This document shows, in pieces, positions 28,950 to 39,084 of a stretch of DNA of 64,000 nucleotides. The stretch's first letter is position 1, and every line of letters starts with the position of its first letter. The notes beneath the pieces were generated by a model, which ran no database searches, was not told where the DNA came from, and was given only the letters and a program-made list of their open reading frames with translations. The stretch is from NCBI RefSeq assembly GCF_001618425.1, contig NZ_BDCU01000022.1, positions 1-64,000 on the forward strand. The letters are read 5' to 3'. The translations under genes and the position numbers were made by a program. The stretch comes from Nocardia fusca NBRC 14340. Lineage in GTDB: Bacteria; Actinomycetota; Actinomycetes; Mycobacteriales; Mycobacteriaceae.

Positions 28950-29561
28950 TCAGGCCTCGAACCACATGGGGATCAGCGTGGGCCCCTCCTCCGGCAGCGT
29001 GTGCGTTTCGCCGGTGCGGACGAAACCCTGCCGGGTGTAGAGCCGCGCGGAACGTTCGGTGCTGGCCTCCAGATACGCCGGGAGCCCCGCGGCGCTGAAC
29101 TGCCGGGTCCGTTCGGTGAGGATGGCCGCGCCCGCACCCCGGCCCCGGTACTCCGGCACCGTGATGATCAGCTCCAGGTAGCTGTGCGGGAACCTGCGCG
29201 GATGCTCACGGGCCAGGAATTCGGTCACATAGGCCGAGCGCTGCAACGGACGCAGTTCCGGCGCCCGGTCCGCATGCCCCCGCGCGGTGGCGGCATCGGC
29301 GATCAGCCGGTCGGCCGAGGTGAGCTGCTGCCAGAACGAGATCGCCCAGATCTCGTCGTCGCCACCGGCCACCCAGACCTCGTCGTCCCGCAGGCCCCGG
29401 TCGATGATCAGCGGAACCCACTCGTCGAGGAACTGATCCATCGGATGATCGCGCATGATCCACTCGGTGACCGCCTCGTCGACGGTCGCCTGTCGAAACG
29501 CCTTCGTCAGCGGTTCGAGATCACTCGTTCCGGCGCGCCGCACGGTCAATTCTGTTGCCAT
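28950..29561 (-). CDS. GNAT-family N-acetyltransferase
   Basis: Acetyl-CoA-dependent acetyltransferase of 203 residues. The acetyl-CoA loop is seen as VPEYRGRGAGAAILTERT in motif A. Substrate unknown. The ATG at 29561 has GGAGG five bases upstream, which decides it over the longer frame. It is divergent from a TetR regulator with a palindrome between, so it is probably that regulator's target. Confidence 0.82.
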   Translation of the reverse strand: MATELTVRRAGTSDLEPLTKAFRQATVDEAVTEWIMRDHPMDQFLDEWVPLIIDRGLRDDEVWVAGGDDEIWAISFWQQLTSADRLIADAATARGHADRAPELRPLQRSAYVTEFLAREHPRRFPHSYLELIITVPEYRGRGAGAAILTERTRQFSAAGLPAYLEASTERSARLYTRQGFVRTGETHTLPEEGPTLIPMWFEA

Positions 29562-29622
29562 ACCGCCTCCTGTGAATGGTGTTACCAACAGCGAACGTAT
29601 GTCCTCCATCTGCGGAAAACCA

Positions 29623-29656
29623 CTATTTCGTCACGATTTTTCGTGTGATGGAATAG
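29623..29656. promoter_or_regulatory. Palindromic operator between GNAT and TetR genes
   Basis: CTATTTCGTCAC and GTGATGGAATAG form an imperfect inverted repeat (10 of 12 pairs) around ten bases, ending five bases before the regulator's GTG. Position and symmetry suit TetR autoregulation and control of the divergent acetyltransferase. Confidence 0.6.
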
Positions 29657-29660
29657 CGCT

Positions 29661-30461
29661 GTGACAGCGTGTGCGATATGCGGTGGAGTCCTGCGGCAAC
29701 CGGACCGCGGCCGTCGGCGGCAGTACTGTTCCCGCTCCTGTCAGGCCCGCGCCTACCGGGCCCGGCGCCGGGCACCCGCCGCGCCGCCGCGGCCGCGGCC
29801 CCAGCGGTTGTCCAAACTCGTGATCGCCCACGCGGCGGTCGCCCTGGCCGACCGCGCGGGCACCGACGGCCTGACCATGCGCCGGCTGGCCGGCGAGCTG
29901 GGGGTGGCCACCGCCGCGCTGTACCGGTACTTCGACGACCGGGCGCAACTACTCGTCGCGATGACCGATCTCGTGCTCGCCGAAACCCCGCCCCCGCCGC
30001 CGCATCTGGTCGACCGGCGGGCCCGGATCAGGTACGAGGCGCAGCAGGAATGGCAGATCTACCGGCGGCATCCGTGGATCCTCACGGTGCTGGCGCGGAT
30101 CCGCCCGCCACTGGGCCTTTCCCTGTTCGACACTCTGGAACGGACGCTGAGCGCGCTCGACGCACCGGACATGTCCAGGACACAGCTGATCTCGACGTAT
30201 CTGAGTTACTCGGCGCTGGTGCAGGGACTCGCCCTGGTGTGGACCGCCGAACGGTCGGACCGGATCGGTGGCCCGGAAGCGGCCGCCGAAGTACCGGCCG
30301 AGGTGGCCGCACTCGTCGACCCGGTCACGCGCCCGGCCCTGTACAAGGCGTTCGGCCCCACCGGGCCCCCGCCCGACCTCGATTTCGACGAACTGCTCAC
30401 CGACGCGGTGGACATGCTGCTCGACGGCGTCGCGGTACGCCGTGCGGGGTCCACCGAATAG
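29661..30461 (+). CDS. TetR-family regulator with an N-terminal zinc-cluster extension
   Basis: Regulator of 266 residues. An unusual N-terminal module has C4-x2-C7 and C23-x3-C27 in RQYCSRSCQARAYRARRR, likely a small zinc cluster. Residues ~45-95 are a normal TetR HTH (LTMRRLAGELGVATAALYRYF). The rest is a TetR C-terminal ligand domain of the TetR_C_11 sort with a conserved Trp/Tyr helix. The zinc element may sense metal or redox state or add DNA contacts; this is inference. A very similar CSxxCxxRAYR motif ends the protein at 52355. Confidence 0.82.
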   Translation: MTACAICGGVLRQPDRGRRRQYCSRSCQARAYRARRRAPAAPPRPRPQRLSKLVIAHAAVALADRAGTDGLTMRRLAGELGVATAALYRYFDDRAQLLVAMTDLVLAETPPPPPHLVDRRARIRYEAQQEWQIYRRHPWILTVLARIRPPLGLSLFDTLERTLSALDAPDMSRTQLISTYLSYSALVQGLALVWTAERSDRIGGPEAAAEVPAEVAALVDPVTRPALYKAFGPTGPPPDLDFDELLTDAVDMLLDGVAVRRAGSTE

Positions 30462-30464
30462 CCT
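30459..30464 (+). promoter_or_regulatory. -10 element, leaderless pepA start
   Basis: TAGCCT, six bases before the ATG at 30471; it overlaps the stop of the upstream regulator gene. Confidence 0.45.
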
Positions 30465-30470
30465 GGGGCC

Positions 30471-31982
30471 ATGACCGCAGTCGCAGATCGTCCGCTCGGA
30501 CCGGAATTGGCACGTACCCAGACCATCGAACCCGGCACCGATGTCCTCGTCGTCGGCCTGGCCACCACCGACGACGGTCCCGTCCTCGTCCCCGGGGACC
30601 TCTTCGGCGATGTGCTCGACACCGACGTGCGCACCCGGTTGCTCGACCAGCTGACCGCGGTCGGCGCCACGGGCAAGGCCGAACAGCTGGTCCGGGTTCC
30701 GGCTCCCGCCGGTTTGGACGACGTCGCCAGTGTGCTGGCCGTCGGGCTCGGCGGCGCGGCGGATATCGACGCCGAGCAGATCCGCCGTAGCGCCGGGGTG
30801 GCCGCCCGCTCCCTGACCGGGGTCGCGCGCGCGGTCACCACCCTGTCCGGCCTGGATATCGGCGCCGCCGTGGAGGGTTTCTACCTCGGCGCCTATTCCT
30901 TCACCGAGTTCCGCTCCGCGAAATCCGCGCCGAAGCCGGAGGCCGCGTCACTGGCCCGCGTCGAACTGCTCGTCCCGGAACCCGAATTCGGCGGCGACGC
31001 GCTGCTGCGCGCCGAGCTCAGCGCCGAAGCCGTGGCGACCGCCCGTGATTTCGTCAACACCCCGCCGAGCCATCTGTACCCGGCCGAATTCGCCCGCCGT
31101 ACCGCCTTGCTGGCCGAAGGCGCCGGCCTCGAGGTCGAGGTACTCGACGAGAAAGCCCTGGAAGACGGCGGTTACGGCGGAGTGCTGGGGGTCGGCAAGG
31201 GTTCGTCGCGTCCGCCGCGCCTGGTCCGGCTCACCTATCGGGGCGGCGAGAAGAAGGTTGCGCTGGTCGGTAAGGGCATCACCTTCGACACCGGCGGTAT
31301 CTCCATCAAACCGGCCGCGAACATGGAGAACATGACCTCGGATATGGCCGGCGCGGCCGCGGTCGTGGCGACCACGCTGCTCGCTGCGCGGCTGAGTCTG
31401 CCGGTCACCGTGATCGCCACCGTCCCGATGGCGGAGAACATGCCGTCGAGTACCGCCCAGCGGCCCGGTGATGTGCTCACCCAGTACGGCGGCACCACCA
31501 TCGAGGTCACCAATACCGATGCCGAGGGCCGGCTCATCCTGGCCGACGCCATGGTCCGCGCCGGTGAGGACGACCCGGACTACCTCATCGATGTCGCCAC
31601 TCTCACCGGTGCCCAGATGGTGGCGCTGGGCACCCGCACCCCGGGTGTGATGGGTACCGACGAATTCCGCGACCGGGTGGCCCGGATCTCACAGGGTGTC
31701 GGTGAACACGGCTGGCCGATGCCGCTGCCCGAGGAGTTGCGCGCCGATCTGGACTCCAAGGTCGCCGATATGGTCAACGCGACGTCGCATCGGTGGGGCG
31801 GCATGCTCGTCGCGGGCACGTACCTGAAGGAGTTCGTGCCCGAGGGCGTGGAATGGGCCCATATCGATATCGCGGGCCCGGCCTACAACACCGGTGGGCC
31901 CTTCGGCTACATCGGCAAAGGCGGCACCGGTGTCCCGGTCCGCACCCTCATCGCGGTGCTGGAGGACATCGCCGCCGAATAG
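30471..31982 (+). CDS. pepA: Leucyl aminopeptidase (M17)
   Basis: Dimetal M17 aminopeptidase, 503 residues, usual length. The catalytic domain shows the metal-binding [15 protein letters not shown] block, DMAGAAAV and the family signature NTDAEGRL. It trims N-terminal residues of peptides in the cytosol; an Rv2213 homologue. It starts ten bases after the TetR stop and has its own promoter box. Confidence 0.94.
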   Translation: MTAVADRPLGPELARTQTIEPGTDVLVVGLATTDDGPVLVPGDLFGDVLDTDVRTRLLDQLTAVGATGKAEQLVRVPAPAGLDDVASVLAVGLGGAADIDAEQIRRSAGVAARSLTGVARAVTTLSGLDIGAAVEGFYLGAYSFTEFRSAKSAPKPEAASLARVELLVPEPEFGGDALLRAELSAEAVATARDFVNTPPSHLYPAEFARRTALLAEGAGLEVEVLDEKALEDGGYGGVLGVGKGSSRPPRLVRLTYRGGEKKVALVGKGITFDTGGISIKPAANMENMTSDMAGAAAVVATTLLAARLSLPVTVIATVPMAENMPSSTAQRPGDVLTQYGGTTIEVTNTDAEGRLILADAMVRAGEDDPDYLIDVATLTGAQMVALGTRTPGVMGTDEFRDRVARISQGVGEHGWPMPLPEELRADLDSKVADMVNATSHRWGGMLVAGTYLKEFVPEGVEWAHIDIAGPAYNTGGPFGYIGKGGTGVPVRTLIAVLEDIAAE

Positions 31983-32284
31983 CGGCCCGCGGTTTGCCGG
32001 GCGGCCGTCCGGTCGCCCCAGCAACCGGAACGGGGTGGGGCGTCGCGCCGCCGAGTCGCGGCGGCGCGACCCCGGCGATTTCCGCCGGCGGATCGGCGGT
32101 GCTGCATGCGCGACGGTGTGCCGCCCGGCGGCCGGGCTCACCGGCCCTGTTCGCGCCGGTTACCCACGATCGGCGTCGGCAGCCGAACCGGCCGCGAGAT
32201 CCGGCAGGACGCGCTGTTCCGGGCGGCTCCGGACATGCGGGCCGGTGCGGTGGCACGCCTGCCGGGTGCCTGCCCGGCAGGCGT
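31983..32284. other. Intergenic region after pepA
   Basis: 302 bp of GC-rich sequence between convergent genes. Several short GC hairpins are possible but none stands out; I see no gene. Confidence 0.4.
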
Positions 32285-32638
32285 TCACGGCTCGCCGAGT
32301 TCGCGCTCGGTGGCACGTCTGCGCTCGATCCGCCTGCGCGCGTCGTAATCGCGCATACGCTGCGGATATCCGGTCCGCTCGACGTCGTACACCGGGATCG
32401 ACAGATCCCGCGCGAGGCGGCGGGCGCCGCCTTCGCCGACGACCCGCCGGGTCCATTCACCATCTGCGGCAACCAACACCACCGTGACATCCGTCACAGT
32501 GGTCTTCGGTTCGACGAAGCCCTCGACCCCGCCATGCGTGCGGACCCACTCGCGCAGGTAGCGGGTCTCCGCGCCCCGACCTCCGGAAACTCCGCTGCGC
32601 CCGGCCGTGACACGACGAAAACGGTCCAGCAAACCCAT
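32285..32638 (-). CDS. Small conserved hypothetical protein
   Basis: 117 residues, basic ends (GLLDRFRRV; DYDARRRIERRRATERE), with a beta-rich middle (TTVTDVTVVLVAADGEWTRR). AGGAGG is eight bases before the ATG at 32638. Such a gene between pepA and dlaT recurs in nocardiae to my recollection. No known domain recognised. It is convergent with pepA and divergent from dlaT. Confidence 0.65.
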   Translation of the reverse strand: MGLLDRFRRVTAGRSGVSGGRGAETRYLREWVRTHGGVEGFVEPKTTVTDVTVVLVAADGEWTRRVVGEGGARRLARDLSIPVYDVERTGYPQRMRDYDARRRIERRRATERELGEP

Positions 32639-32893
32639 TGCCCCCGACCTCCTGCCGACCACCCGAATCCCGCCGCATCCGGCGGTGATTCCATGGTGCC
32701 AGCTACCAAAATTGGATGCCCTCCGGTAAACGCGTCGCGCGGCGAATGCAAGGATGGTGGACGGAACAACAACCACACGGATCTCCGGCGCCGCGCAGAA
32801 TGAACGCCGGCTGGAACACCGCCGCGACCCGCGACAGGATCCACCGGAACGAACTGTTGTAGACCCGTCGAGCAGTTAGAGGAGTCAACGGAC

Positions 32894-34651
32894 ATGGCCT
32901 TCTCCGTCCAGATGCCCGCTCTTGGTGAGAGCGTCACCGAGGGAACGGTGACACGGTGGCTGAAGCAGGAAGGAGACACGGTCGAGGTCGACGAGCCGCT
33001 GCTCGAGGTCTCCACCGACAAGGTCGACACCGAGATCCCGTCCCCCGCGGCGGGTGTGTTGACGAAGATCGTCGCCAATGAGGACGACGTCGTCGAGGTG
33101 GGTGGCGAACTGGGTGTCATCGGTGACGCCGGCGAGGCCGCCGAGCCCGCCCCGGCTCCCGAACCGGCCGCCGCCGAACCCGCGTCCGCTCCCGCCGAGC
33201 AGACCCAGCAGGCCTCCACCGCACCGGAACCGGAGCCCGCCCAGGCCCAGGCGCCCGCCGCCGCCTCCGCCGCCGCCGGTACCTCGGTGAAGATGCCGGA
33301 GCTCGGCGAATCGGTCACCGAGGGCACCGTGACCCGGTGGCTGAAGGCGATCGGCGACGAGGTCGCGGTCGACGAGCCGCTGCTCGAGGTCTCCACCGAC
33401 AAGGTCGACACCGAGATCCCGTCCCCCGTTGCGGGCACCCTGCTGGAGATCACCGCGCAGGAAGACGACGTGGTCGAGGTCGGCGGTCAGCTCGGTGTGA
33501 TCGGCTCCGGCGCTCCCGCGAGCGGTTCGGCCCCCGCCCCCGCCCCTGCCCCTGCCCCCGAGCCCGAACCGGCTCCCGCGCCCGCTCCGGAACCGGCTCC
33601 CGCGCCGGCCCCGGAACCGGCACCGGCGCCTGCCCCCGCGCCCGCGGCTGCCGCTCCGGCCCCCGCCGCCCAGGCTCCCGCGCCGGCTGCCTCCGGTAAC
33701 GGCGCCACCCCGTACGTCACCCCGCTGGTCCGCAAACTGGCCGAGGAGAACGGCGTCGACCTGGCGTCGGTCACCGGTTCCGGTGTCGGCGGCCGGATCC
33801 GCAAGCAGGACGTGCTCGCCGCCGCCGAGGCCAAGCAGGCTCCGGCCGCCGCGGCTCCGGCGGCCGCCGCTCCCGCCGCCGCGGCACCGGCCAAGGCGGC
33901 CGCCGCCCCCAGCCCCGCGCTGGCGGCCCTGCGCGGAACCACCAAGAAGGCCAACCGGATCCGCCAGATCACCGCGACCAAGACCCTGGAGTCGCTGCAG
34001 ACCACCGCGCAGCTCACCCAGGTACACGAGGCCGACGTCACCAAGATCGCCGCGTTGCGCAAGCAGGCCAAGGCCGAATTCGCCAAGCGCGAGGGCGTGA
34101 ACCTGACCTTCCTGCCGTTCTTCGCCAAAGCCGTGGTGGAGGCGCTCGGGGTGCACCCGAACGTCAATGCCAGCTACGACGCGAACAGCAAGGAGATCAC
34201 CTACCACGCGTCGGTGCACCTGGGTATCGCGGTGGACACCGAACAGGGTCTGCTCTCCCCGGTGATCCACAACGCCAGCGACCTGTCGCTGGCCGGTCTG
34301 GCCCGGGCCATCGCCGATATCGCCAACCGGGCCCGCACCGGCGGGCTGAAGCCGGACGAGCTGGCCGGTGGCACCTTCACCATCACCAATATCGGCAGCC
34401 AGGGCGCCCTGTTCGACACCCCGATCCTGGTCCCGCCTCAGGCGGCGATGCTGGGCACGGGTGCCATCGTGAAGCGCCCGACCGTGGTCACCGACGAGTC
34501 CGGTAGCGAGTTCATCGGCGTCCGCTCGATGTGCTACCTGCCGCTGACCTACGATCACCGCCTCGTCGACGGTGCGGATGCCGGCCGGTTCCTCACGACC
34601 ATCCGGCACCGCCTGGAAGAGGCGGCGTTCGAGGCCGATCTCGGCCTGTAA
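32894..34651 (+). CDS. dlaT: Dihydrolipoamide acyltransferase (E2)
   Basis: E2 core of pyruvate or 2-oxoglutarate dehydrogenase (585 residues). Two lipoyl domains have attachment lysines K43 and K170, both in [12 protein letters not shown]. Pro/Ala-rich linkers follow; the second is a long imperfect Pro-Ala-Glu repeat. The E3/E1-binding domain ([14 protein letters not shown]) and the catalytic acyltransferase domain with [15 protein letters not shown] complete it. In M. tuberculosis Rv2215 serves PDH and the AhpD peroxide-defence relay. GAGGAG precedes the ATG. lipB and lipA downstream modify its lipoyl lysines. Confidence 0.94.
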   Translation: MAFSVQMPALGESVTEGTVTRWLKQEGDTVEVDEPLLEVSTDKVDTEIPSPAAGVLTKIVANEDDVVEVGGELGVIGDAGEAAEPAPAPEPAAAEPASAPAEQTQQASTAPEPEPAQAQAPAAASAAAGTSVKMPELGESVTEGTVTRWLKAIGDEVAVDEPLLEVSTDKVDTEIPSPVAGTLLEITAQEDDVVEVGGQLGVIGSGAPASGSAPAPAPAPAPEPEPAPAPAPEPAPAPAPEPAPAPAPAPAAAAPAPAAQAPAPAASGNGATPYVTPLVRKLAEENGVDLASVTGSGVGGRIRKQDVLAAAEAKQAPAAAAPAAAAPAAAAPAKAAAAPSPALAALRGTTKKANRIRQITATKTLESLQTTAQLTQVHEADVTKIAALRKQAKAEFAKREGVNLTFLPFFAKAVVEALGVHPNVNASYDANSKEITYHASVHLGIAVDTEQGLLSPVIHNASDLSLAGLARAIADIANRARTGGLKPDELAGGTFTITNIGSQGALFDTPILVPPQAAMLGTGAIVKRPTVVTDESGSEFIGVRSMCYLPLTYDHRLVDGADAGRFLTTIRHRLEEAAFEADLGL

Positions 34652-34663
34652 GGGGCGACGACG

Positions 34664-35554
34664 ATGTCGGTTGTGGTGGCCGGTTCGTCCGGACTGATCG
34701 GAACCGCGCTCGTCGCGGCGTTGCGCCGCGACGGAGAGCAGGTGATCCGGCTGGTCCGGCGACCGGCCGCCGCGCCCGACGAGCGTCGCTGGGATCCCGC
34801 ACAGGGGGAGCTCGATCCGCGGATCCTGGACGGCGTCGACGCGGTGGTGAACCTGTGCGGGGCCGGTATCGGCGGCAAACGCTGGACCGGCGCGTACAAA
34901 CAACTGCTCCGCGACAGCCGGATCACCCCGACCGATGTCCTCGCGACGGCGGTGGCGCGGGCCGGCGTCCCGACACTGGTCAATGCCAGCGGAGTCCACT
35001 ACTACGGGGACACCGGTGTGCGCGCGGTGGACGAGAGCGGCCCCCTGGGAACCGGTTTCCTGCCCACGCTGTGTCACGACTGGGAAGCCGCGACCCACGC
35101 CGCCACCGAGGCCGGGACCCGCACGGTGCTGCTCCGCAGCGCGGTCGTACTCACCGGCGCCGGTGGCATGCTGCCGCAACTGCGCACACTGTTCCTGCTG
35201 GGTCTGGGCGGCCGGCTGGGCAGCGGACGCCAGTATCAGCCGTGGATCTCGCTCGACGACGAGATCGGCGCGATCCGGCATGCGCTCACCAACGGATCGG
35301 TACGCGGTCCGCTCAATGCCGTGGGTCCCGCTCCGGTCACCAATGCCGCCTTCACCCGCGCGCTCGGTAAGGCCCTGAATCGGCCGACACCGCTGTTCGT
35401 CCCGGGTATCGCGCTGCGCCTGGTGATCGGCGAGTTCGCGGAGGAAGCGATCCTGCACAGTCCGCGGGCCCTGCCGCGGGTGCTCGAGGAAACCGGGTAC
35501 GAGTTCCGCCATGCCACCGTCGGTGCGGCACTGGCCGCCGCGGTGGGCCGATGA
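34664..35554 (+). CDS. TIGR01777-type NAD-dependent epimerase (SulA/YfcH-like)
   Basis: Extended short-chain dehydrogenase of 296 residues. The nucleotide site is GSSGLIGTALVAAL at the N-terminus, followed by NLCGAGIGGKRWTGAYKQ and a DUF1731-type C-terminus (FAEEAILHSPRALPRVLE). Rv2216-like. Substrate unknown. It lies 12 bp after dlaT and overlaps the next gene by ATGA. Confidence 0.9.
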   Translation: MSVVVAGSSGLIGTALVAALRRDGEQVIRLVRRPAAAPDERRWDPAQGELDPRILDGVDAVVNLCGAGIGGKRWTGAYKQLLRDSRITPTDVLATAVARAGVPTLVNASGVHYYGDTGVRAVDESGPLGTGFLPTLCHDWEAATHAATEAGTRTVLLRSAVVLTGAGGMLPQLRTLFLLGLGGRLGSGRQYQPWISLDDEIGAIRHALTNGSVRGPLNAVGPAPVTNAAFTRALGKALNRPTPLFVPGIALRLVIGEFAEEAILHSPRALPRVLEETGYEFRHATVGAALAAAVGR

Positions 35555-36075
35555 CCGCCGGCGCCACCTCGGTCCGGGAGGCACGGACCGAGGATCTTCC
35601 CGCGATCCTGGAGATCCACAACCGCGCCATCGCCGAGACCACGGCCATCTGGGACGACGAACCCGTGGCACTCGACGAGCGCATCGCCTGGTTCCGCAAC
35701 CGCACCGAACACGGCCGTCCCGTACTGGTCGCCGAGGTCGGCGGCGAACTCGCCGGGTACGCCAGTTACGGGCCGTGGCGGCCCAAATCCGGCTATCGCC
35801 ACACCGTGGAGAATTCGGTCTATATCGCCGACCGGTTCCAGCGACGCGGGATCGGTGCCACCCTGCTGGCCGAGCTGATCGCCCGCGCCGAGAAGGCCGG
35901 TGATATCCACGCCATGGTCGCGGCCATCGAATCGAGCAATACCGGTTCGATCGCCCTGCACGAACGATTCGGTTTCCGTACGGTGGGCGTACTTCCGGAG
36001 GTCGGCCGCAAGTTCGGCCGCTGGATGGATCTGACGCTGATGCAGCTCACCCTGGAGATGAGCGTAACGTCATGA
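35551..36075 (+). CDS. GNAT acetyltransferase, phosphinothricin-acetyltransferase-like
   Basis: 174 residues. [20 protein letters not shown] at the start, the acetyl-CoA loop [15 protein letters not shown], and the late [17 protein letters not shown] are typical of the PAT/Bar subfamily. Relatives acetylate phosphinothricin or methionine sulfoximine; the true substrate is unknown. Coupled to both neighbours by ATGA overlaps and absent from the mycobacterial version of this operon as I recall it. Confidence 0.85.
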   Translation: MTAGATSVREARTEDLPAILEIHNRAIAETTAIWDDEPVALDERIAWFRNRTEHGRPVLVAEVGGELAGYASYGPWRPKSGYRHTVENSVYIADRFQRRGIGATLLAELIARAEKAGDIHAMVAAIESSNTGSIALHERFGFRTVGVLPEVGRKFGRWMDLTLMQLTLEMSVTS

Positions 36076-36851
36076 AGGTGAACAACACCCGCACCGCAAC
36101 CCGGTCGGCTCGCCACGACAGCACCCCCGTCGACGTGCGCGAACTGGGTCTCATCGACTATCAGCAGGCGTGGGATCTGCAGCGTGAACTCGCCGCCCTC
36201 CGGGCGGACGGCGCCGGCACCGACACGTTGCTCCTGCTCGAACACCCCTCCGTCTACACCGCGGGCCGCCGTACCGAGGAGGCCGATCGGCCCACCGACG
36301 GCAGCCCCGTGATCGATGTGGACCGGGGCGGCAAGATCACCTGGCACGGTCCGGGACAGCTGGTCGGCTACCCCATCATCCGGCTCGCCGAACCGATCGA
36401 TGTGGTCGACTACGTCCGGCGCCTCGAACAGGCCCTGATCCGGACCGTCACCGATCTCGGCGTCGAATGTGGACGGGTCCCCGGCCGCTCCGGCGTCTGG
36501 TTGCCCGCGTCCGGGTTGCTGCCCGAGCGCAAGATCGCCTCGATCGGGATCCGGGTGCAGCGCGGGGTCACCCTGCACGGCATCTCGCTGAACTGCAATG
36601 CCGATCTCGGCGCGTTCGGCGCCATCGTCGCCTGCGGGATCCGTGATGTCGGTTCGACCAGCCTGAGCCAGGAACTCGGCCGCGAGGTCACCGTCGCCGA
36701 GGTCACACCGCGTATCGCCGAGATCATTCCGGCCGCACTCGACGGTGATATCCCGGTCACCGAGCACGATATCCCGCGGGCCGCCACCCCGGCCGTCGCG
36801 GACCCCGCCGCCGCCACCGCGGCACGCGATCCGAAAGGTGCCACCGCATGA
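36072..36851 (+). CDS. lipB: Lipoyl(octanoyl) transferase
   Basis: Transfers octanoate from acyl-carrier protein to apo-E2 and GcvH proteins; 259 residues. [28 protein letters not shown], the Lys of RKIASIG and the catalytic Cys of VACGI are present. The C-terminal ~30 residues are Ala/Pro-rich and dispensable-looking. ATGA overlap with the previous and next gene shows tight coupling. Confidence 0.95.
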   Translation: MKVNNTRTATRSARHDSTPVDVRELGLIDYQQAWDLQRELAALRADGAGTDTLLLLEHPSVYTAGRRTEEADRPTDGSPVIDVDRGGKITWHGPGQLVGYPIIRLAEPIDVVDYVRRLEQALIRTVTDLGVECGRVPGRSGVWLPASGLLPERKIASIGIRVQRGVTLHGISLNCNADLGAFGAIVACGIRDVGSTSLSQELGREVTVAEVTPRIAEIIPAALDGDIPVTEHDIPRAATPAVADPAAATAARDPKGATA

Positions 36852-37870
36852 CCTCCGCCCAAGCCCCCGCCGGCCGCAAACTGCTGCGCATCGAGGCCCG
36901 CAACGCCGAGACCCCGATCGAGCGCAAACCCGGCTGGATCCGCACCCGCGCCACCATGGGCCCGGAATACACCGAGCTCAAGGGCCTGGTGAAACGCGAG
37001 GGCCTGCACACGGTCTGCGAGGAAGCGGGCTGCCCCAATATCTTCGAATGCTGGGAGGACCGCGAGGCCACCTTCCTCATCGGCGGCGAACAGTGCACCC
37101 GGCGTTGCGACTTCTGCCAGATCGACACCGGCAAGCCTTCGCCGCTGGACCGTGACGAACCCCGCCGGGTCGCCGAGAGCGTCCAGGCCATGGGCTTGCG
37201 TTACTCCACCATCACCGGCGTCGCCCGCGACGACCTCGAGGACGGCGGCGCCTGGCTCTACGCCGAAACGGTGCGCGCCATCAAGAAACTCAACCCGGCC
37301 ACCGGCGTCGAATTGCTCATCCCCGATTTCAACGCGAAACCGGATCAGCTCGCCGAGGTCTTCTCCTCCCGCCCGGAGGTCCTGGCCCACAACCTGGAGA
37401 CCGTGCCCCGGGTGTTCAAGCGGATCCGCCCCGCCTTCCGCTACGAACGGTCCCTCGAGGTACTCACCGCGGCCCGCGCCGACGGCCTGGTCACCAAGTC
37501 CAATCTGATCCTCGGTATGGGCGAAACCCCCGACGAGGTCACCCAGGCCATGCGCGACCTGCACGAGGCGGGCTGCGACATCCTGACCATCACCCAGTAC
37601 CTGCGCCCCTCGCCGCGCCACCACCCGGTGGACCGCTGGGTGAAACCCGAGGAGTTCGTGGAACATTCGAAGGTCGCCGAGGAGATCGGTTTCGCCGGAG
37701 TGATGGCCGGGCCGCTGGTCCGCTCCTCCTACCGCGCGGGCCGGTTGTACGCCCAGGCCATGGCCCACCACGGCCGCCCCATCCCGGAAGCCATGGCGCA
37801 TCTCGCCGCCGAGGGCACCGCGACCCAGGAGGCCAGCGCCGTGCTGGAACGGTTCGGGTCCCGGGTCTGA
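36848..37870 (+). CDS. lipA: Lipoyl synthase (radical SAM)
   Basis: Inserts two sulfurs into octanoyl-lysine. 340 residues with both clusters: auxiliary [12 protein letters not shown] and radical-SAM CTRRCDFC. The C-terminal SSYRAG contact motif is intact. It depends on A-type Fe-S carriers such as the protein at 21080. Ends the dlaT-lipB-lipA group; followed by a strong hairpin. Confidence 0.96.
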   Translation: MTSAQAPAGRKLLRIEARNAETPIERKPGWIRTRATMGPEYTELKGLVKREGLHTVCEEAGCPNIFECWEDREATFLIGGEQCTRRCDFCQIDTGKPSPLDRDEPRRVAESVQAMGLRYSTITGVARDDLEDGGAWLYAETVRAIKKLNPATGVELLIPDFNAKPDQLAEVFSSRPEVLAHNLETVPRVFKRIRPAFRYERSLEVLTAARADGLVTKSNLILGMGETPDEVTQAMRDLHEAGCDILTITQYLRPSPRHHPVDRWVKPEEFVEHSKVAEEIGFAGVMAGPLVRSSYRAGRLYAQAMAHHGRPIPEAMAHLAAEGTATQEASAVLERFGSRV

Positions 37871-37877
37871 GAATCCC

Positions 37878-37912
37878 GCTCCGATTCGCCGGTACCGCCG
37901 GCGGATCGGAGC
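37878..37912 (+). terminator. Terminator-like hairpin after lipA
   Basis: A 15-bp stem (37878-37892 with 37898-37912, one mismatch) and a five-base loop, eight bases past the lipA stop. No clear T run follows. Confidence 0.7.
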
Positions 37913-37933
37913 CCGCTCCGCGAACTGCCCTAC

Positions 37934-37987
37934 CCACGATGGAGAGTCCGGGCCCGGCTCGCCGGATCGGGCCGTGATCTCTCGTGG
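37934..37987. other. Second structured hairpin downstream of lipA
   Basis: CCACGA with AGAG pairs with CTCTCGTGG across a small bulge, enclosing GGCCCG/CGGGCC. It lies between lipA and the toxin-antitoxin module; the rest of 37871-38219 shows no gene. Confidence 0.4.
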
Positions 37988-38158
37988 AACCGGCGAGTCC
38001 GCCCGGGCCGACGAGGCACCGACAGGACGAAGCGCCTCCGCCGCACACGCCCCCGGGTCCGGATGGTCATGATGGCCATTTTCGCTCATACCCTGCAGCG
38101 CATCACCACCGTCCCTCGACACTCGGTCGAGAAACCGAACCGGGAACACCGCATGCAG

Positions 38159-38183
38159 TACAATGAAGGCATTGAAGTCAATG
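38159..38183 (+). promoter_or_regulatory. Promoter -10 and palindrome of the toxin-antitoxin operon
   Basis: TACAAT at 38159-38164 is a good -10 hexamer. The palindrome CATTGA-AG-TCAATG at 38170-38183 lies directly downstream, where a ribbon-helix-helix antitoxin complex would block transcription. It is 37 bp before the antitoxin ATG. Confidence 0.55.
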
Positions 38184-38219
38184 ACGCTGTTGACGGCAAG
38201 CGAAGGCGGGTGAGCATCT

Positions 38220-38471
38220 ATGGCGAGACTGACAGTCCGGGATCTTCCCGATGACGTGCGTGAGGCGCTCCGCGTCCGAGCGGCCCAGCACGGACGCAGC
38301 ACCGAAGCCGAGGTCCGGGCGATCCTCATCGAAACCGTCTCACCCACACCGCAGGTCGGCCTCGGCACTCTGCTGAGCGATATCGGCAAGGAAATCGAAC
38401 TCACCGATGACGAGGTCGACGCACTCGCCCTCCGAGACCGCCGACCTACCGACCCGCTGGAGTTCGGGTGA
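38220..38471 (+). CDS. vapB: FitA/VapB-type ribbon-helix-helix antitoxin
   Basis: Antitoxin of 83 residues. The N-terminal RHH motif (MARLTVRDLPDDVREALRVR) binds the operator; the middle GRSTEAEVRAIL helix fits FitA-like antitoxins. The C-terminal acidic tail would occlude the toxin active site. The stop overlaps the toxin's GTG (GTGA), the usual coupling in these modules. Confidence 0.9.
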   Translation: MARLTVRDLPDDVREALRVRAAQHGRSTEAEVRAILIETVSPTPQVGLGTLLSDIGKEIELTDDEVDALALRDRRPTDPLEFG

Positions 38472-38884
38472 TCATCCTCGACACCAATGTCATCTCCGAA
38501 CCGTTACGCAAAGCACCCGAGGCCGGAGTGGTCGAGTGGATCGACGCGCAGCCCCTTCACACCTTGTACCTGTCGGCTGTCACCGTGGCCGAGCTGCGTT
38601 TCGGGATTGCCGCCATGCCCGCGGGACGCCGCAGAGACCTCCTGAAAACCAGATTCGAGACTCGTGTATTGCCGTTGTTCACAGGCCGTGTGCTCGCCTT
38701 CGATCTAGCCGCTTCAGCCGCTTACGCCGAGGTCATGGCCGCCGCCCGCGCGGCCGGGAAGGCGATTGCCACCGCCGACGGCCTGATCGCGGCTACAGCC
38801 GAGGCCGTGAGCATGTCCGTGGCCACCCGGGATACAGCTCCCTTCCGAGCCGCTGGAGTGCGCGTAATCGACCCATGGGGGTAG
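38468..38884 (+). CDS. vapC: PIN-domain ribonuclease toxin (VapC/FitB type)
   Basis: 138-residue PIN nuclease. The four acidic metal ligands are D5 (LDTN), E42 (AELRFG), D104 (TADGLIAA) and D122 (ATRDTAPF), so it looks active. Such toxins cleave tRNA or rRNA when freed from antitoxin. It stands at the entry to the accessory region and may stabilise it. Confidence 0.92.
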   Translation: MIILDTNVISEPLRKAPEAGVVEWIDAQPLHTLYLSAVTVAELRFGIAAMPAGRRRDLLKTRFETRVLPLFTGRVLAFDLAASAAYAEVMAAARAAGKAIATADGLIAATAEAVSMSVATRDTAPFRAAGVRVIDPWG

Positions 38885-38997
38885 TCACGCTCCGCACGAC
38901 AGCACGGCCCCCGCGACGATCGACGAGAAGATCGGTTCCACCAGGGCAGTCGGCTCGCCCCCGGCCGCCAGATTCACAGCCCACTCCGGTGAGAAAC

Positions 38998-39053
38998 GGG
39001 GTTCCGGTAGAACTCGCCGAAAAAACAACGGATATGGTGTAGTCCCTGGTCAG
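38998..39053 (+). repeat. 56-bp dispersed repeat, copy 1
   Basis: Same length and about 80% identical to copy 3 (58581-58636, opposite strand) and more loosely to copy 2 (57833-57888). Shared blocks are GGGGT..CGGTAG, CGCCGAAAA, CAACG and CTGGTCAG. Copies 1 and 2 are direct repeats bracketing the relaxase-bearing region. Confidence 0.7.
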
Positions 39054-39084
39054 GGATGGGTGCGGCGTTGAAGGTTCCCGCTGG

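Noticed and set aside
32885-35671. 928-residue minus-strand open frame
   Set aside because: Lies wholly antisense to dlaT and the epimerase gene; Gly/Arg-rich translation is typical of a GC-rich shadow frame.
36410-38404. 664-residue minus-strand open frame
   Set aside because: Antisense to lipB and lipA.
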